A stretch of 64,000 nucleotides of DNA from Prochilodus magdalenae (GCA_024036415.1 JAMWET010006792.1:179001-243000); one strand, 5' to 3'; numbered from the stretch's first letter, positions 54,106-60,060 are shown. Program-made: numbers and translations. Notes: a model not told the origin generated them from the sequence alone.

Positions 54106-56159
54106 CATACATATATCAGCCACAGGTGTTCACTGTTACAGCCCAGTTTCCTGGAATTCATTTTTTTAGACAAAATAAGTGTTGACATTTTGAGTACCTC
54201 ATATGACTCACCAGAAGCAATCTTCTGTATTCTCTGTTTTTTTGTAAATATATGTAATTTTCCACGCAGGCTTCAATTGATCTGTGAAGTTCCAGAAGTT
54301 GATGAAGAAGCTGGCAACTTTACGGGCCGGAGGCAATAAGCGTGTCAGGTTGGTTTTATAGTCACACGACAACCCAAAGCTTCCTGCTGAGATGATGGGC
54401 ATATTGAGCTCCAGACCAATCTCAAGACTGCCACAGATTATATAAAATACAAAAAATATGTTTGGTATGTTTATTTATACATAATGTAATTTTAAGATCA
54501 ATCATTTTCAAATGGTAATGCATATTTTAAAATCTTTAAAGTCCTATGAATGATTTGTTGTTGATTATTATGTCTGTTAATATATTTCCTAGTCCTACAG
54601 TGTCAAAATCAAAGAACAAAAAAGCCTTTACACAAACATTTCCACAGCAGAAATCAATAAGCAGGTAAATAGACATTGTGAATATCAGTCTATTAATAGT
54701 ATTAGAAGGGATAATGTCAACTCACTCCACCATTTGGAAGGTTGCATAAGTACAGGTTGGCCCCAGCAAAGCACAGCCCACCATTCCCGAATCCTGCAGC
54801 ACAATAGTGTCTATGAAAATAAACCTGGCACATACAATTTTTAAAATGTGTCTTAGCAGATTTAAGCCACAGACTCACCTTAAGATCTTTCAGGGTCTCT
54901 ACACCCTCACATGTGCTACTGGTGCAGCCTTTACGGAGGTAATAAATGGTCTGAAATCCATTGTAGCTGGCAGTCAGATTGCGACTCGCACCTTCAAAAA
55001 TTAAATATTTAATGTACAAATGTTTAAAGAAATAGTTCATTCAACTAAATTTATTTGTTGCAATATTCTTTAGTCAATAAATAATGCATTACACGGTTGA
55101 TCATGATTATTCATTTTCGCTCCATACTTTAGGGTTAACATATTTAAGTATCAGTGATGACAGTCACTTATGGCAAATTGAGATAATCATTAGTGCGTTT
55201 ATTTATCTGCACTTTATATATTTTAGCCTTATGTTTAATTATTTTGTTTAAAAAGTGCCATTGGATTGCTGCACTATTTCATGGTACACTGTGCAATGAA
55301 AATAAAGGCATCTTATCATCTTATCTTACCAATGAAACTATTACTTTCTGTAGAGATATTATAAAGCCATAACCATATTGTTGTAAGTTTTAATAATTCT
55401 GGTAATCATGTATTGTGACTGTGTTGAAGTATACTCCTGTGTTTTCTTGTATGTAATTCTTGGTTCTAACATTGTATTGTGCTTATTGTGTTTATCATTT
55501 TTTGAGGGTTTTATCATTAATTTTCATGGTAATTATTATTATTTTGATTATGTTATAGAGAACTTTGTGATTGTCAAATAAGACTTAGTTTTACTGCATT
55601 TTATATTTACATATGGATAAATGATCTGGACAGTAGTTGTACTGGAACAGTAGGTTTTGGAGGTATAAAGGAATACAAGAGTTTCTCTAAAAAGTTGTTT
55701 AATATTATGCCATAATATTGTGCAGTAATTTGAATTTCAATAATGTAATATTACAATACATATATTTTGTATATTTTATATAATGCTCCAATAATAAACA
55801 AATTATAGCTGAAGGAGAATGTATTACAGATAATGTACAGAGAATGTATTACAAACTGACTAAACGCACAAGAACTTACTGCATACTAATTTATTGTCTA
55901 TAATGATGTTGTTCCCAGCTGGACTGTTCCAAAACGTCTCAGGAAAAAAAGATACTTTACCAGTATTGGAGTTGATTTCAGCATCTTCTTCAATAGCTTT
56001 AACCACATATGGCTGCACAAATTCCATACTCCAGGGTGAGACACCATCTTTCAGCAACACTACGTTCATCATGTACTTCCCATAGAGGCAAGATGAAGCC
56101 ATGAAGTAGGCTCCACTTGGAAAAGTCCACAATAAGCAAACAACAAGCTGGTAATGCAT
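25114..56159 (-). CDS. gucy2c: Receptor guanylyl cyclase C (GC-C), 27 exons (whole gene span)
   Basis: Type I membrane receptor that makes cGMP when guanylin-family peptides (or bacterial heat-stable enterotoxin in mammals) bind outside; it acts on the apical face of gut epithelium and drives chloride and fluid secretion. All 27 exons were located from splice signals and similarity; their lengths sum to 3300 nt with every junction in phase, giving 1099 residues against 1073 in human and the same exon number. Order: signal peptide (about 1-20), ligand domain to about 448 with several N-x-S/T sites, membrane helix about 451-474, kinase-homology domain about 510-770, helical linker about 775-818, cyclase domain about 822-1030, tail to 1099. 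Catalytic residues are intact: metal-binding D847 and D891, guanine-selecting E887 and C959, NTASRME at 966-972. The kinase-homology DFG is GFG (651-653). Flanks: kctd17 converges from the other side. Confidence 0.97.
26050..26704. repeat. Palindromic non-autonomous DNA element, copy 2 (most complete)
   Basis: Ends CACCAATCAGGAATGACATT and inverse CACCGATCAGTCATATCACT form terminal inverted repeats with TA outside them. The interior repeats the blocks seen in copies 1 and 3 (GAATAGTCCACCAGC, CAGTGTCCTGTGGGCAGC, GTCACTGTAGTGCTAAGAAT). No protein coding. A MITE-like element of about 655 bp. Confidence 0.75.
27783..27840. repeat. (TTA)n microsatellite
   Basis: About 19 near-perfect TTA/ATT units following a GTGTGTGTGTG run at 27763-27774, inside gucy2c intron 26. 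Confidence 0.98.
28259..28282. repeat. (GT)n microsatellite
   Basis: About 12 GT units inside gucy2c intron 26. Confidence 0.97.
28805..28881 (-). CDS. gucy2c: gucy2c exon 26 (residues 1009-1034)
   Basis: Acceptor TCTTTAG; encodes [20 protein letters not shown] and PTPPT. Donor ACAGC|GTAAGTC, phase 2. It was not visible as a separate open frame; it was found from the family motif ETTYWLTG. Confidence 0.96.
28992..29086 (-). CDS. gucy2c: gucy2c exon 25 (residues 977-1008)
   Basis: Acceptor CCTGACCCAG; encodes [20 protein letters not shown] and [10 protein letters not shown], the last strand and helix of the cyclase domain. Donor AAAG|GTCAGT, phase 0. Confidence 0.97.
29273..29371 (-). CDS. 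gucy2c: gucy2c exon 24 (residues 944-977)
   Basis: Encodes [20 protein letters not shown] then [13 protein letters not shown]. Holds the guanine-selecting Cys (C959) and the ribose/transition-state residues N966 and R970 of the cyclase site. Donor CTAC|GTAAGC, phase 1. Confidence 0.98.
29925..30014. repeat. 35-bp minisatellite, about 2.5 units
   Basis: The compound unit CTAGTATATTACATCACTGT plus CTAGTACATCACTGT repeats two and a half times with almost no divergence, so it is young. It lies in gucy2c intron 23. Confidence 0.92.
30142..30173. repeat. (AT)n microsatellite
   Basis: Alternating AT/CAT run that abuts the left end of the Tc1 element beginning at 30174. Confidence 0.95.
30174..31535 (+). 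mobile_element. Tc1/mariner element (DD34E) in gucy2c intron 23
   Basis: Ends CACTGCTCAAAAAAATAAAG and its inverse, flanked by TA; 1362 bp. The transposase is on the + strand (antisense to gucy2c). The N-terminal domain is open from about 30358 ([20 protein letters not shown]). The catalytic part is open from 30825 ([17 protein letters not shown]) with MQDNARPH (second Asp) and [14 protein letters not shown] (Glu), then a stop (31176-31178) before [12 protein letters not shown] and the final GGHTQY. A deletion and frame shift near 30670-30800 remove the first Asp region. Confidence 0.93.
31738..31990. repeat. Dispersed fish repeat fragment
   Basis: Contains ordered phrases of a common fish interspersed repeat: TTATCCTTCTGGGTCA, ACACCCTGGACAGAGC, CCAGTCCATCACAGGTCAGA, then CACCCAGAGTAAACCCAC. 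Non-coding; class not assigned. Confidence 0.6.
33721..33895 (-). CDS. gucy2c: gucy2c exon 23 (residues 886-944)
   Basis: Encodes [38 protein letters not shown] and [12 protein letters not shown]. It supplies guanine-selecting E887 and metal-binding D891. Donor CTCAG|GTTAG, phase 1. Confidence 0.98.
33896..36939. other. gucy2c: gucy2c intron 22
   Basis: 3.0-kb intron, over half of it a Tc1-type element (34510-36147). The flanks show no exon. Confidence 0.85.
34510..36147 (+). mobile_element. Tc1/mariner element in gucy2c intron 22, inactive
   Basis: Right end GGCAAAAATTATGGAATCAC (inverse reading), flanked by TA; the left end has the matching AAAATTATGGAATCACTGGC but its outermost bases are eroded. 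The + strand transposase is recognisable over its whole length but broken by many stops: [15 protein letters not shown] at 34857, [19 protein letters not shown] (first Asp), [15 protein letters not shown] (second Asp) and [19 protein letters not shown] (Glu). It ends [15 protein letters not shown] at 35863. Antisense to gucy2c. Confidence 0.92.
36940..37132 (-). CDS. gucy2c: gucy2c exon 22 (residues 821-885)
   Basis: Start of the cyclase catalytic domain: [33 protein letters not shown] and [21 protein letters not shown]847 in SDIVGFT is the first metal ligand. Acceptor CCCTTTAG; donor TACAAG|GTGCAT, phase 0. Confidence 0.98.
37493..37648 (-). CDS. gucy2c: gucy2c exon 21 (residues 769-821)
   Basis: Encodes [20 protein letters not shown], then [20 protein letters not shown] and NLNFMLLPG. 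This is the helical dimerisation linker between kinase-homology and cyclase domains. Most GCs have MLLPR; here the junction codon gives LLPG. Confidence 0.98.
37795..37886 (-). CDS. gucy2c: gucy2c exon 20 (residues 739-769)
   Basis: Encodes [20 protein letters not shown] and KIESTLGKI, the C-lobe end of the kinase-homology domain (the CW-x6-RP-like motif, with RL in place of RP). Donor GTCAG|GTGA, phase 2. Confidence 0.97.
37991..38079 (-). CDS. gucy2c: gucy2c exon 19 (residues 709-738)
   Basis: Acceptor TTCCAACAG; encodes [20 protein letters not shown] then [10 protein letters not shown]. Donor GGAG|GTGTTG, phase 0. Confidence 0.96.
38451..38588 (-). CDS. gucy2c: gucy2c exon 18 (residues 663-709)
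   Basis: Encodes [39 protein letters not shown] and RDCSDEAG. The APE motif of the kinase-homology C-lobe is kept (667-669). Donor AGCTG|GTGAGA, phase 1. Confidence 0.97.
39594..39726 (-). CDS. gucy2c: gucy2c exon 17 (residues 619-663)
   Basis: Encodes [40 protein letters not shown] and KPDK. The catalytic loop HRD is HGH (GC-C normally lacks it too), and the DFG is GFG (651-653), unlike the DFG kept in mammalian GC-C. Donor CAAAG|GTGAAA, phase 1. Confidence 0.96.
39837..39923 (-). CDS. gucy2c: gucy2c exon 16 (residues 590-618)
   Basis: Acceptor CTTTTAG; encodes [20 protein letters not shown] then ISVMHDIAK. Donor CAAAG|GTATGT, phase 0. Confidence 0.96.
39924..40931. other. gucy2c: gucy2c intron 15
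   Basis: 1.0 kb, mostly occupied by a degraded palindromic DNA element at 40046-40648. Confidence 0.8.
40046..40648. repeat. Palindromic non-autonomous DNA element, copy 3
   Basis: Contains AATAGTCCAACAACC, TAACACTGTGCAGCAACTG and GACCTGGGAATGATCTACC in the same order as copies 1 and 2. The ends (CTGGCCAGCCACTTTATTAG and inverse CACTGGTCAACCACTTCATT) differ from copy 2, so it belongs to a sister subfamily. Confidence 0.65.
40932..41036 (-). CDS. gucy2c: gucy2c exon 15 (residues 555-589)
   Basis: Acceptor CTTTCCAG; encodes [20 protein letters not shown] and [11 protein letters not shown]. Donor TAAGG|GTGTGT, phase 0. Confidence 0.97.
41254..41325 (-). CDS. gucy2c: gucy2c exon 14 (residues 531-554)
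   Basis: Encodes [20 protein letters not shown] and ELNA. K535 corresponds to the ATP-contacting lysine of kinases. Acceptor AATAGTAG; donor ATGCA|GTAAGA, phase 0. Confidence 0.95.
41425..41487 (-). CDS. gucy2c: gucy2c exon 13 (residues 510-530)
   Basis: A 63-bp exon encoding [20 protein letters not shown] plus K. Acceptor TTATTTAG; donor AAAAAG|GTGC, phase 0. Confidence 0.94.
41488..43838. other. gucy2c: gucy2c intron 12
   Basis: 2.35 kb, of which 1300 bp is an internally deleted Tc1 element (42102-43401). No other exon was seen. Confidence 0.85.
42102..43401 (+). mobile_element. Internally deleted Tc1 element with long inverted repeats
   Basis: Begins CAGTGGGGTGCGAAAGTTTG and ends with its inverse, flanked by TA. 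The inverted repeats extend for roughly 180 bp. Compared with the copy at 1-962 it lacks about 390 bp between GGAGATG (42873) and GATCTTCCAACAAG, which removes the first catalytic Asp and the centre of the transposase. The C-terminal frame is open at 42930-43118 ([20 protein letters not shown]). Non-autonomous; transposase remnant antisense to gucy2c. Confidence 0.93.
43839..43941 (-). CDS. gucy2c: gucy2c exon 12 (residues 475-509)
   Basis: Juxtamembrane segment just inside the cell: [20 protein letters not shown] then [14 protein letters not shown]. The WSHIP motif is shared with mammalian GC-C. Donor CTAAAG|GTGATG, phase 0. Confidence 0.97.
44201..44285 (-). CDS. gucy2c: gucy2c exon 11, transmembrane helix (residues 447-475)
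   Basis: Encodes [20 protein letters not shown] then ASVAFVFY: one hydrophobic helix at about residues 451-474. Acceptor ATGCTCAG; donor TACTG|GTGAGA, phase 2. Confidence 0.96.
44286..46027. other. gucy2c: gucy2c intron 10
   Basis: 1.7 kb, AT-rich. A poly-T run near 45390-45405 and a couple of short open frames are the only visible structure; nothing was identified. Confidence 0.7.
46028..46148 (-). CDS. gucy2c: gucy2c exon 10 (residues 407-447)
   Basis: Membrane-near end of the extracellular domain: [20 protein letters not shown] then [14 protein letters not shown]. Two adjacent N-glycosylation sequons (NTT, NHT). Donor ACAG|GTGTTG, phase 1. Confidence 0.95.
46316..46398 (-). CDS. gucy2c: gucy2c exon 9 (residues 379-406)
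   Basis: Encodes [20 protein letters not shown] then IYTNANNE, matching the TLDxxGDxD block of the ligand-binding domain. Donor ATGAG|GTAGGC, phase 0. Confidence 0.96.
46506..46647 (-). CDS. gucy2c: gucy2c exon 8 (residues 332-379)
   Basis: Acceptor GTTGGTAG; encodes [20 protein letters not shown], then [21 protein letters not shown]-glycosylation sequon NVS. Donor TAAAG|GTGAAG, phase 1. Found from splice signals and the [11 protein letters not shown] motif. Confidence 0.95.
47544..48091. mobile_element. Short Tc1-derived element with TIRs
   Basis: Left end CAGCTCTGGAAATAAATAAA and right end inverse CAGCTGTGGAAAAATTTAGA are a terminal inverted pair with TA outside. 548 bp with no transposase frame. 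A block at 47738-47815 is repeated at 51090-51170. Confidence 0.75.
48100..48720 (-). mobile_element. Mariner-like transposase relic, reverse strand
   Basis: The reverse strand carries phrases of the same mariner-like family as 18231-18480 (a TCTTGGAATATGTCCGTGC / CCTGGCATTGTGATC block and the CTTTGATCACAGCACACATTTGC end). No long open frame remains. It starts almost immediately after the TA of the preceding short element. Confidence 0.6.
48836..49262 (+). mobile_element. Tc1/mariner transposase fragment
   Basis: Broken + strand frames read a WQRVIFS-like first-Asp region and [20 protein letters not shown] at about 49185-49245. The DNA at 49180-49240 is an inverted match to 21720-21790. Confidence 0.65.
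49263..49667 (+). mobile_element. LINE (Rex/L2-like) 3' end fragment
   Basis: Encodes the last residues typical of this family ([17 protein letters not shown], then [12 protein letters not shown]) followed by a stop and a 3' UTR. The UTR segment from 49551 (CACTACCTCAACACTGCTG to CATATAGTTTGCTTGTATAT) is repeated at about 52336-52440. Confidence 0.75.
49668..50472 (-). mobile_element. Truncated Tc1 element, transposase N-terminus
   Basis: Right end is the inverse of CAGTGGGGAAAATAATTATA, with TA outside. The reverse-strand transposase starts at 50132 ([20 protein letters not shown]) and shows the helix-turn-helix part ([19 protein letters not shown]), breaking near 49830. It is the same family as 56574-57482, which keeps the opposite end. 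Confidence 0.88.
50576..50675 (-). CDS. gucy2c: gucy2c exon 7 (residues 298-331)
   Basis: Acceptor TCCCCCAG; encodes [20 protein letters not shown] then [13 protein letters not shown]. The RNVLVLT block matches GC-C. Donor AACG|GTGTGT, phase 0. Confidence 0.96.
50990..51190. repeat. Repeat fragment related to 47738-47820
   Basis: CAGACATGCTGACAAAAATG and the following 60 bp (to CATGATATTTCTATGAAA) match the middle of the short Tc1 derivative in intron 7, at lower similarity. No TIRs were found here. Confidence 0.55.
51323..51422 (-). CDS. gucy2c: gucy2c exon 6 (residues 265-298)
   Basis: Acceptor TTCCCACAG; encodes [20 protein letters not shown] then [13 protein letters not shown]. The donor is AA|GTCAGT, weaker than the others but it keeps the phase (2). 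Confidence 0.93.
51516..51631 (-). CDS. gucy2c: gucy2c exon 5 (residues 226-265)
   Basis: Acceptor TTTTCTGTAG; encodes [20 protein letters not shown] then [18 protein letters not shown]. Donor GAAA|GTAACT, phase 1. Confidence 0.95.
52021..52070. repeat. (GT)n(AT)n microsatellite
   Basis: GT units followed by a long AT run, directly beside the exon-4 relic. Its position corresponds to the TA run beside the true exon 4. Confidence 0.97.
52082..52311 (-). pseudogene. Decayed partial copy of gucy2c exon 4 and its donor side
   Basis: About 230 bp match 54119-54341 in the same orientation: the 3' half of exon 4 (LLPPARKVA, then [13 protein letters not shown]) plus about 90 bp of following intron. 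The copy has a frame-stopping TGA, an A-tract expansion, and the donor GT changed to AT (complement of 52172-52173). The match stops abruptly at 52311, inside what would be the exon. It lies downstream of the real exon 4 in transcription order, in intron 4. Confidence 0.88.
52325..52500 (+). repeat. LINE 3' UTR fragment
   Basis: Matches 49551-49680 (CTCAACACTACTGCGTCTAC, then CATATAGTTTGCTTGTATAT). It begins within 15 bp of the end of the exon-4 relic. Confidence 0.7.
52541..52570. repeat. (TA)n microsatellite, left flank of Tc1
   Basis: TA run that abuts the left end of the Tc1 element; the same run resumes at 54011. Confidence 0.95.
52571..54010 (+). mobile_element. Tc1 element inserted in a TA microsatellite, gucy2c intron 4
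   Basis: Inner terminal repeats GCAAAAGTATCCAGCCCCCT and inverse GCAAAAGTATTCGGTCCCCT; the left end has lost a few outer bases. The + strand transposase starts at 52944 ([20 protein letters not shown]), runs through the DNA-binding part with stops, lacks the first-Asp segment by deletion near 53320, then is open at 53334-53696 with [14 protein letters not shown] (second Asp) and [11 protein letters not shown] (Glu). C-terminal GGATKY at 53802. Antisense to gucy2c. Confidence 0.93.
54011..54105. repeat. (TA)n microsatellite, right flank of Tc1
   Basis: Two TA runs broken by CATACATATATACGCCACA, lying between the Tc1 right end and the donor side of exon 4. Confidence 0.95.
54212..54427 (-). 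CDS. gucy2c: gucy2c exon 4 (residues 154-226)
   Basis: Encodes [40 protein letters not shown] and [12 protein letters not shown], ending ENTEDCFW. The [13 protein letters not shown] block is a GC-C signature. Donor TTCTG|GTGAGT, phase 2. Confidence 0.98.
54726..54793 (-). CDS. gucy2c: gucy2c exon 3 (residues 132-154)
   Basis: Acceptor TTGTGCTGCAG; encodes [20 protein letters not shown] then MV. Donor GTGGA|GTGAGT, phase 2. The reading frame is hidden by a longer overlapping frame. Confidence 0.96.
54879..54991 (-). CDS. gucy2c: gucy2c exon 2 (residues 94-131)
   Basis: Encodes [20 protein letters not shown] then [17 protein letters not shown]. The C-x4-C pair and the CEG motif match GC-C; NLT is a glycosylation sequon. 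Donor TTAAG|GTGAGT, phase 0. Confidence 0.97.
54992..55879. other. gucy2c: gucy2c intron 1, with a LINE-like tail
   Basis: 0.9-kb intron. At 55280-55328 a GTGCAATGAAAATAAAGGCA tail followed by ATCTT repeats looks like the 3' end of a fish LINE. The rest is AT-rich. Confidence 0.6.
55880..56159 (-). CDS. gucy2c: gucy2c exon 1, start codon and signal peptide
   Basis: ATG at 56159-56157. [20 protein letters not shown] is a plausible signal peptide, followed by [20 protein letters not shown] of the ligand domain. This is the first ATG of the open frame and places the signal peptide as in the family. Donor TGCA|GTAAGT, phase 1. Confidence 0.93.
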
Positions 56160-56400
56160 TTTGGCTCTAACAAGTCAGTAGTGTAACATCAGCACAGTTG
56201 ATTCACTTCACTGTGAAACTTAACAAGCTTTGGAAAATACTGTCTTTATGGCTTTATGGCTTTATTCCCAGTTCGGAAGGACAAACACGGAGAGCAAACC
56301 ATGCAAGCAAAATATGAGGTATATAAGTAGTGTCCTCAGCTTAACGTCTGATTTCTTTTCCAAAAAAAGTGGATGTACGTTCGAAGAACATTAATGAAGT
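56160..56400 (-). promoter_or_regulatory. gucy2c: gucy2c proximal promoter / 5' UTR with three CDX-type motifs
   Basis: On the + strand the 8-bp unit CTTTATGG occurs twice and is followed by CTTTATTC (56244-56266), giving three TTTAT(G/T) cores at exact 8-bp steps, 86-115 bp upstream of the start codon. TTTATG/T is the CDX1/CDX2 core, and CDX2 is known to drive mammalian GUCY2C. A TATATA word lies at 56321-56326. Transcription start and factor binding are inferred. Confidence 0.5.
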
Positions 56401-56573
56401 CCTGGTTGTTTAGCCTTGCCTGGATCATATACTAGCATATTCCAATGAGTAAAAGAGAAGTCACTATATGGTAGACACCTTCTATCTGCTTATCTATTAT
56501 ATTGGCCAACAGCTTCTCACACCATCCAGTGTTAATGATCAACTACTATCGTCAGAGCTGCAATGTTAGGCTA

Positions 56574-57482
56574 TGAGTGGGGAAAATGAGTATTTGACAC
56601 ACTTCCGATTTTGCAAGTTTTCCCACCTACAAATAATGGAGAGGTATGTAATTTGTATCGTAGGTACACTTTAACTGTGAGAGCCACAATCTAAGAAAAA
56701 TATTCAGAAAATTACATTGTTTGATTTTTAAACAATTAATTAGCATTTTATTGCATGAAATAAGTATTTGACAAAATAGAAAAACAGAACTTAATATTTG
56801 GTACAGAAACCTTTGTTTACAGAGGTCAGATGTTTCCTGTAGTTCGCACACACTGCAGCAGGGACTATGGCCCACTCCTCCATACAGATCTTCTCCAGAT
56901 CTTTCAGGTTTCGGGGCTGTTGCTGGGCAACAACGAGATTCAGCTCCCTCCAAAGATTTTCTATCGGGTTCAGGTCTGGAGACTGGCTAGGCCACTCCAG
57001 GACCTTGAAATGCTTCTTATGGAGCCACTCCTTAGTTTCCCTTGCTGTGTGTTTCGATTTAATGTCATGCTGGAAGGCCCAGCTATGACCCGTCTTTAAT
57101 ACTCTTACTGAGAAAAGGAGGTTGTTGGCCAAAATCTCACAATACGTGACCCCAACCATCCTCCCTTTAGTACAGTGCAGTCGTCCTGTCCCCTTTGCAG
57201 AAAAGCACCGTCAAAGTAGGATGTTTCCAACCCCATGCTTCACTGTTGGGATGGTGTACTTGGGGTTGTACTAAGCCTTCTTCTTCCTCCAACAAGCTTT
57301 ACTTTGGTCACATCTGACCACATGACTTTCTCCCATACCTCCTCTGGATCATCAAGAGGGTCACTGCTGAACTTCAAACAGCCCTGGACATGTGCTGGCG
57401 TGAGTAGGGGGACCTTGCCTGCCCTGCAGGATTTTTAAACCATAACGATGTAGTGTGTTACTAATGGTCCTCTCTGAGGCTG
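56574..57482 (-). mobile_element. Truncated Tc1 element upstream of gucy2c
   Basis: Left end GAGTGGGGAAAATGAGTATT, of the same family as 49668-50472. The reverse-strand transposase C-terminal half is open at 57159-56791: [20 protein letters not shown] (second Asp), [19 protein letters not shown] (Glu) and the final NKGFCTKY. The element stops abruptly near 57482, so its right end and DNA-binding domain are gone. It lies 415 bp upstream of the gucy2c start codon, transposase in the same direction as gucy2c. Confidence 0.9.
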
Positions 57483-59860
57483 TGGCCTCAGCTGTTCTTC
57501 CAAAATTCTTGCATATGCATGTGTATACGAAGATGCACCACAAAAAATAGAAAAAGAAGAAACACATCTTGTTTGAAGAATTTGTTGTATCCATTTGGAA
57601 TGACTCTTCACCATCTCATAATTAAGAACTGAACCAGCCAATCTGCAGTTTTGCTATGTTTTTAATGTTGAACAAGAACAAAAATTCATTTTGTTTGTAC
57701 ATCAAATAAGCATAACAATTACCCTTTACATTGTGTAAAGATTCATGATGAATGAAACAATACAAATGTGTGAATAGATTAATCCACTACCCTTCCAAAG
57801 CAGGGAAGGAAAAGAACCCTAAAATGTTTTCCATTTTGCTTGTTTCATGCACATTATATTTTCCCATTCCTTTAGGAGCCTATTTTGTCTACAAAAACCT
57901 ACAGCAGTACTAGGTCTAAATGTAATTTTTGGGCAGTATGTTTAATGTTTTGTATTCCAAAAGGTCATATGTTCAAGCCCTATTTAGTCTATTTCTACTT
58001 TAATTTGACTTCTGCAGGGTGGGAGATAAGTTAGTAAGTTTCATGTATGACTTTGACATTATTCCAGTCAAAGAAATATGTGAGACCAAAACCTGGTAAG
58101 ACCAGTGCAAGACAGTGCTGAATACATTTTATAGATAGATAATACAGTAAATGAAAACACATGGGATTCTCAAATGTGTGCTTGGTGAATGTGGCCTTAT
58201 GGTTGGGGAGTTACTTTGTGTTCAGGGGCACTGAGATAGTGTATGTCAAATCTTTCAAACAAGTAGAAGTCTAGGAGATGGGCATGCACTTTTGCACTGC
58301 ATTCAGTCTTGTTGGAAAAAAAATTGTAATTTAATGAAGATTGTATAAAAACCAAAAACATCTGATAAAAAATCAGACCAAACTTTTGAGTTAGAACAAT
58401 GTTGATATTTCTAAACATTTGGGAGCAGTTAACGAACAAAAATCTGGCAGAAAAATAAAAAGTGAGAAAAGAAAACTAATATAAATGTCAAAATAAATGT
58501 TAGCCATTGCTTTGCAATAATTTATAAGTAATTAATAATTTATGGCTATTGAGAAACCAGGTGTATGAGGACGATGGATATCAAAGAGCAAAGGTTGCGA
58601 CACAATGATTAGAAAGTGCTGCTGATAATTTGAAGAGCTGTATGTGCTGCTCACAGCGAAGAACTTTCTGTTGTTTACGTTGTAAACACAAAAGGTGGAA
58701 AATAGTCATGAATTTGACACAAAAGATTAATAAACTTCTAACTTCAAGAAAATAATAAGTGCTAATCAAGTTATCCACATAACTAATTAATAGACAGACA
58801 GATGTTTTTAGAGTTTGTTTTTTTTAAACGCTTTATGGTGTCTCTGGTCTTCAATTTCCCTTGTCCCAACTTTTTCAGTATTCAGCTCAGATCAATTGTA
58901 GTCAGTGTCAGAATGAGTTAAGTTAATAAGGTTATTATTAAATACCATGTCTTTGTACTATTTTTGTTCCGGTTCAATGTGGATTTACAAATCACTGATT
59001 TCTGTTTTTATTTTTTTATACTAGCATGCATAGATGCTTTGATTGATGAAAGATGCTTTTCCACTGAAGAGGGAAGTTGTGGGACTCAGTGTATGAGATA
59101 TTTTAAATCTGCTGTTCTAGATTTTAGAAAAAGTGGAAGTGACAATGACAAAAAAGATTTTCAGTCACTCAGCAAATTTACAAGTTACATTTTTCATTAT
59201 AGTTTGAACATTTTTGGTCACTCAGAAGGCTTTCTTTTACAGCATACCAGAGCAAACAGCATACCAGAGCAAATTTTTCCATTTGTTAGGAGACTGTTTT
59301 ATTAGTAAATCTGCTGTCACATCACCATAAACCATGTTGTTTTGTCATAATTCATATCATCAGTGTATAACCTAAAGCTCATTATTTCAGTCATTCACTA
59401 AGCAACAACCAACTCCTCCCATTAAGATTTTAATATGAAAAAACTATTAGGCCTTTATTAGTGTTGTGTATATATGTGTTCTTTTATCTGATAATACGTA
59501 CTGTAAACAGTTCTAAAATGTTTTAAAGTTTCCAAATTTTCGAAACGGTCAAGTCCTGTCTCCTAGGTATGCTCACCAGAAATACAGTGAGTGCAGTGTG
59601 ACGCAAAGAAAGCTTTTATTCTGTGAAGAGAGAGTAAAGATTAACAACTTGGCTCATATTTTCCTGTAGTCTTAGAGAATATAATAGCACTTAGTAAAAC
59701 ACAAACACATAGAAGAAAGATTAATAAAAACTAATATTTTTAACAATTTTTGAAAATGTATCAATTTAGCCAACTTGGTTCATGATTACCTGTAGTTTCA
59801 GGGCAAAAAAAACCAACTAAATTTACTAAAACTCAAATTACATAAAATCAAAATCCATAT
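57483..59860. other. Intergenic DNA upstream of gucy2c
   Basis: No supported gene. An open frame at 58964-59305 (+, 113 codons) has a hydrophobic start and no recognised domain. It has no clear promoter or splice context, and could be a transposon relic. Confidence 0.4.
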
Positions 59861-59861
59861 G

Positions 59862-60060
59862 TGCAAGGGCATGTGGTTGGTCCACGTGGGAGACTGAGGT
59901 TCGAATCCCAGTAGGGGTGACTATGCTGTGCTATACCAATAAGAGTCCTTGGGCAAGACTCCTAACACCACACTGGCCTCCCGGTAATGGTTAACCTTGT
60001 AAGTCGCTCTGGATAAGAGCGTCAGCTAAATGCCAGAAATGTAAATGTAATGTAAATGTA
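59862..60060 (+). repeat. tRNA-derived SINE
   Basis: A 5' head with a B-box (GGTTCGAATCCC at 59899-59910) and an upstream A-box-like stretch, then a tRNA-unrelated body ending GTAAGTCGCTCTGGATAAGA, and a tail of AATGTAAATGT repeats. This is the standard layout of a Pol III fish SINE. Confidence 0.8.

Noticed and set aside
53970..54339. Long open frames rich in Tyr/Ile around the TA repeats
   Set aside because: Translation of TA microsatellites always gives alternating Tyr-Ile runs. Not a gene.
54717..55040. Single 107-codon open frame on the - strand read as one exon
   Set aside because: It joins exon 2, intron 2 and an off-frame reading of exon 3. Splice signals and family motifs split it into two exons with different frames.
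56830..57099. Open frames on the + strand upstream of gucy2c
   Set aside because: They are antisense to the Tc1 transposase C-terminus on the - strand.
59880..59950. Possible tRNA gene (GGTTCGAATCC B-box)
   Set aside because: The acceptor and anticodon stems do not form, and the tRNA-like head is followed by the typical body and tail of a SINE.
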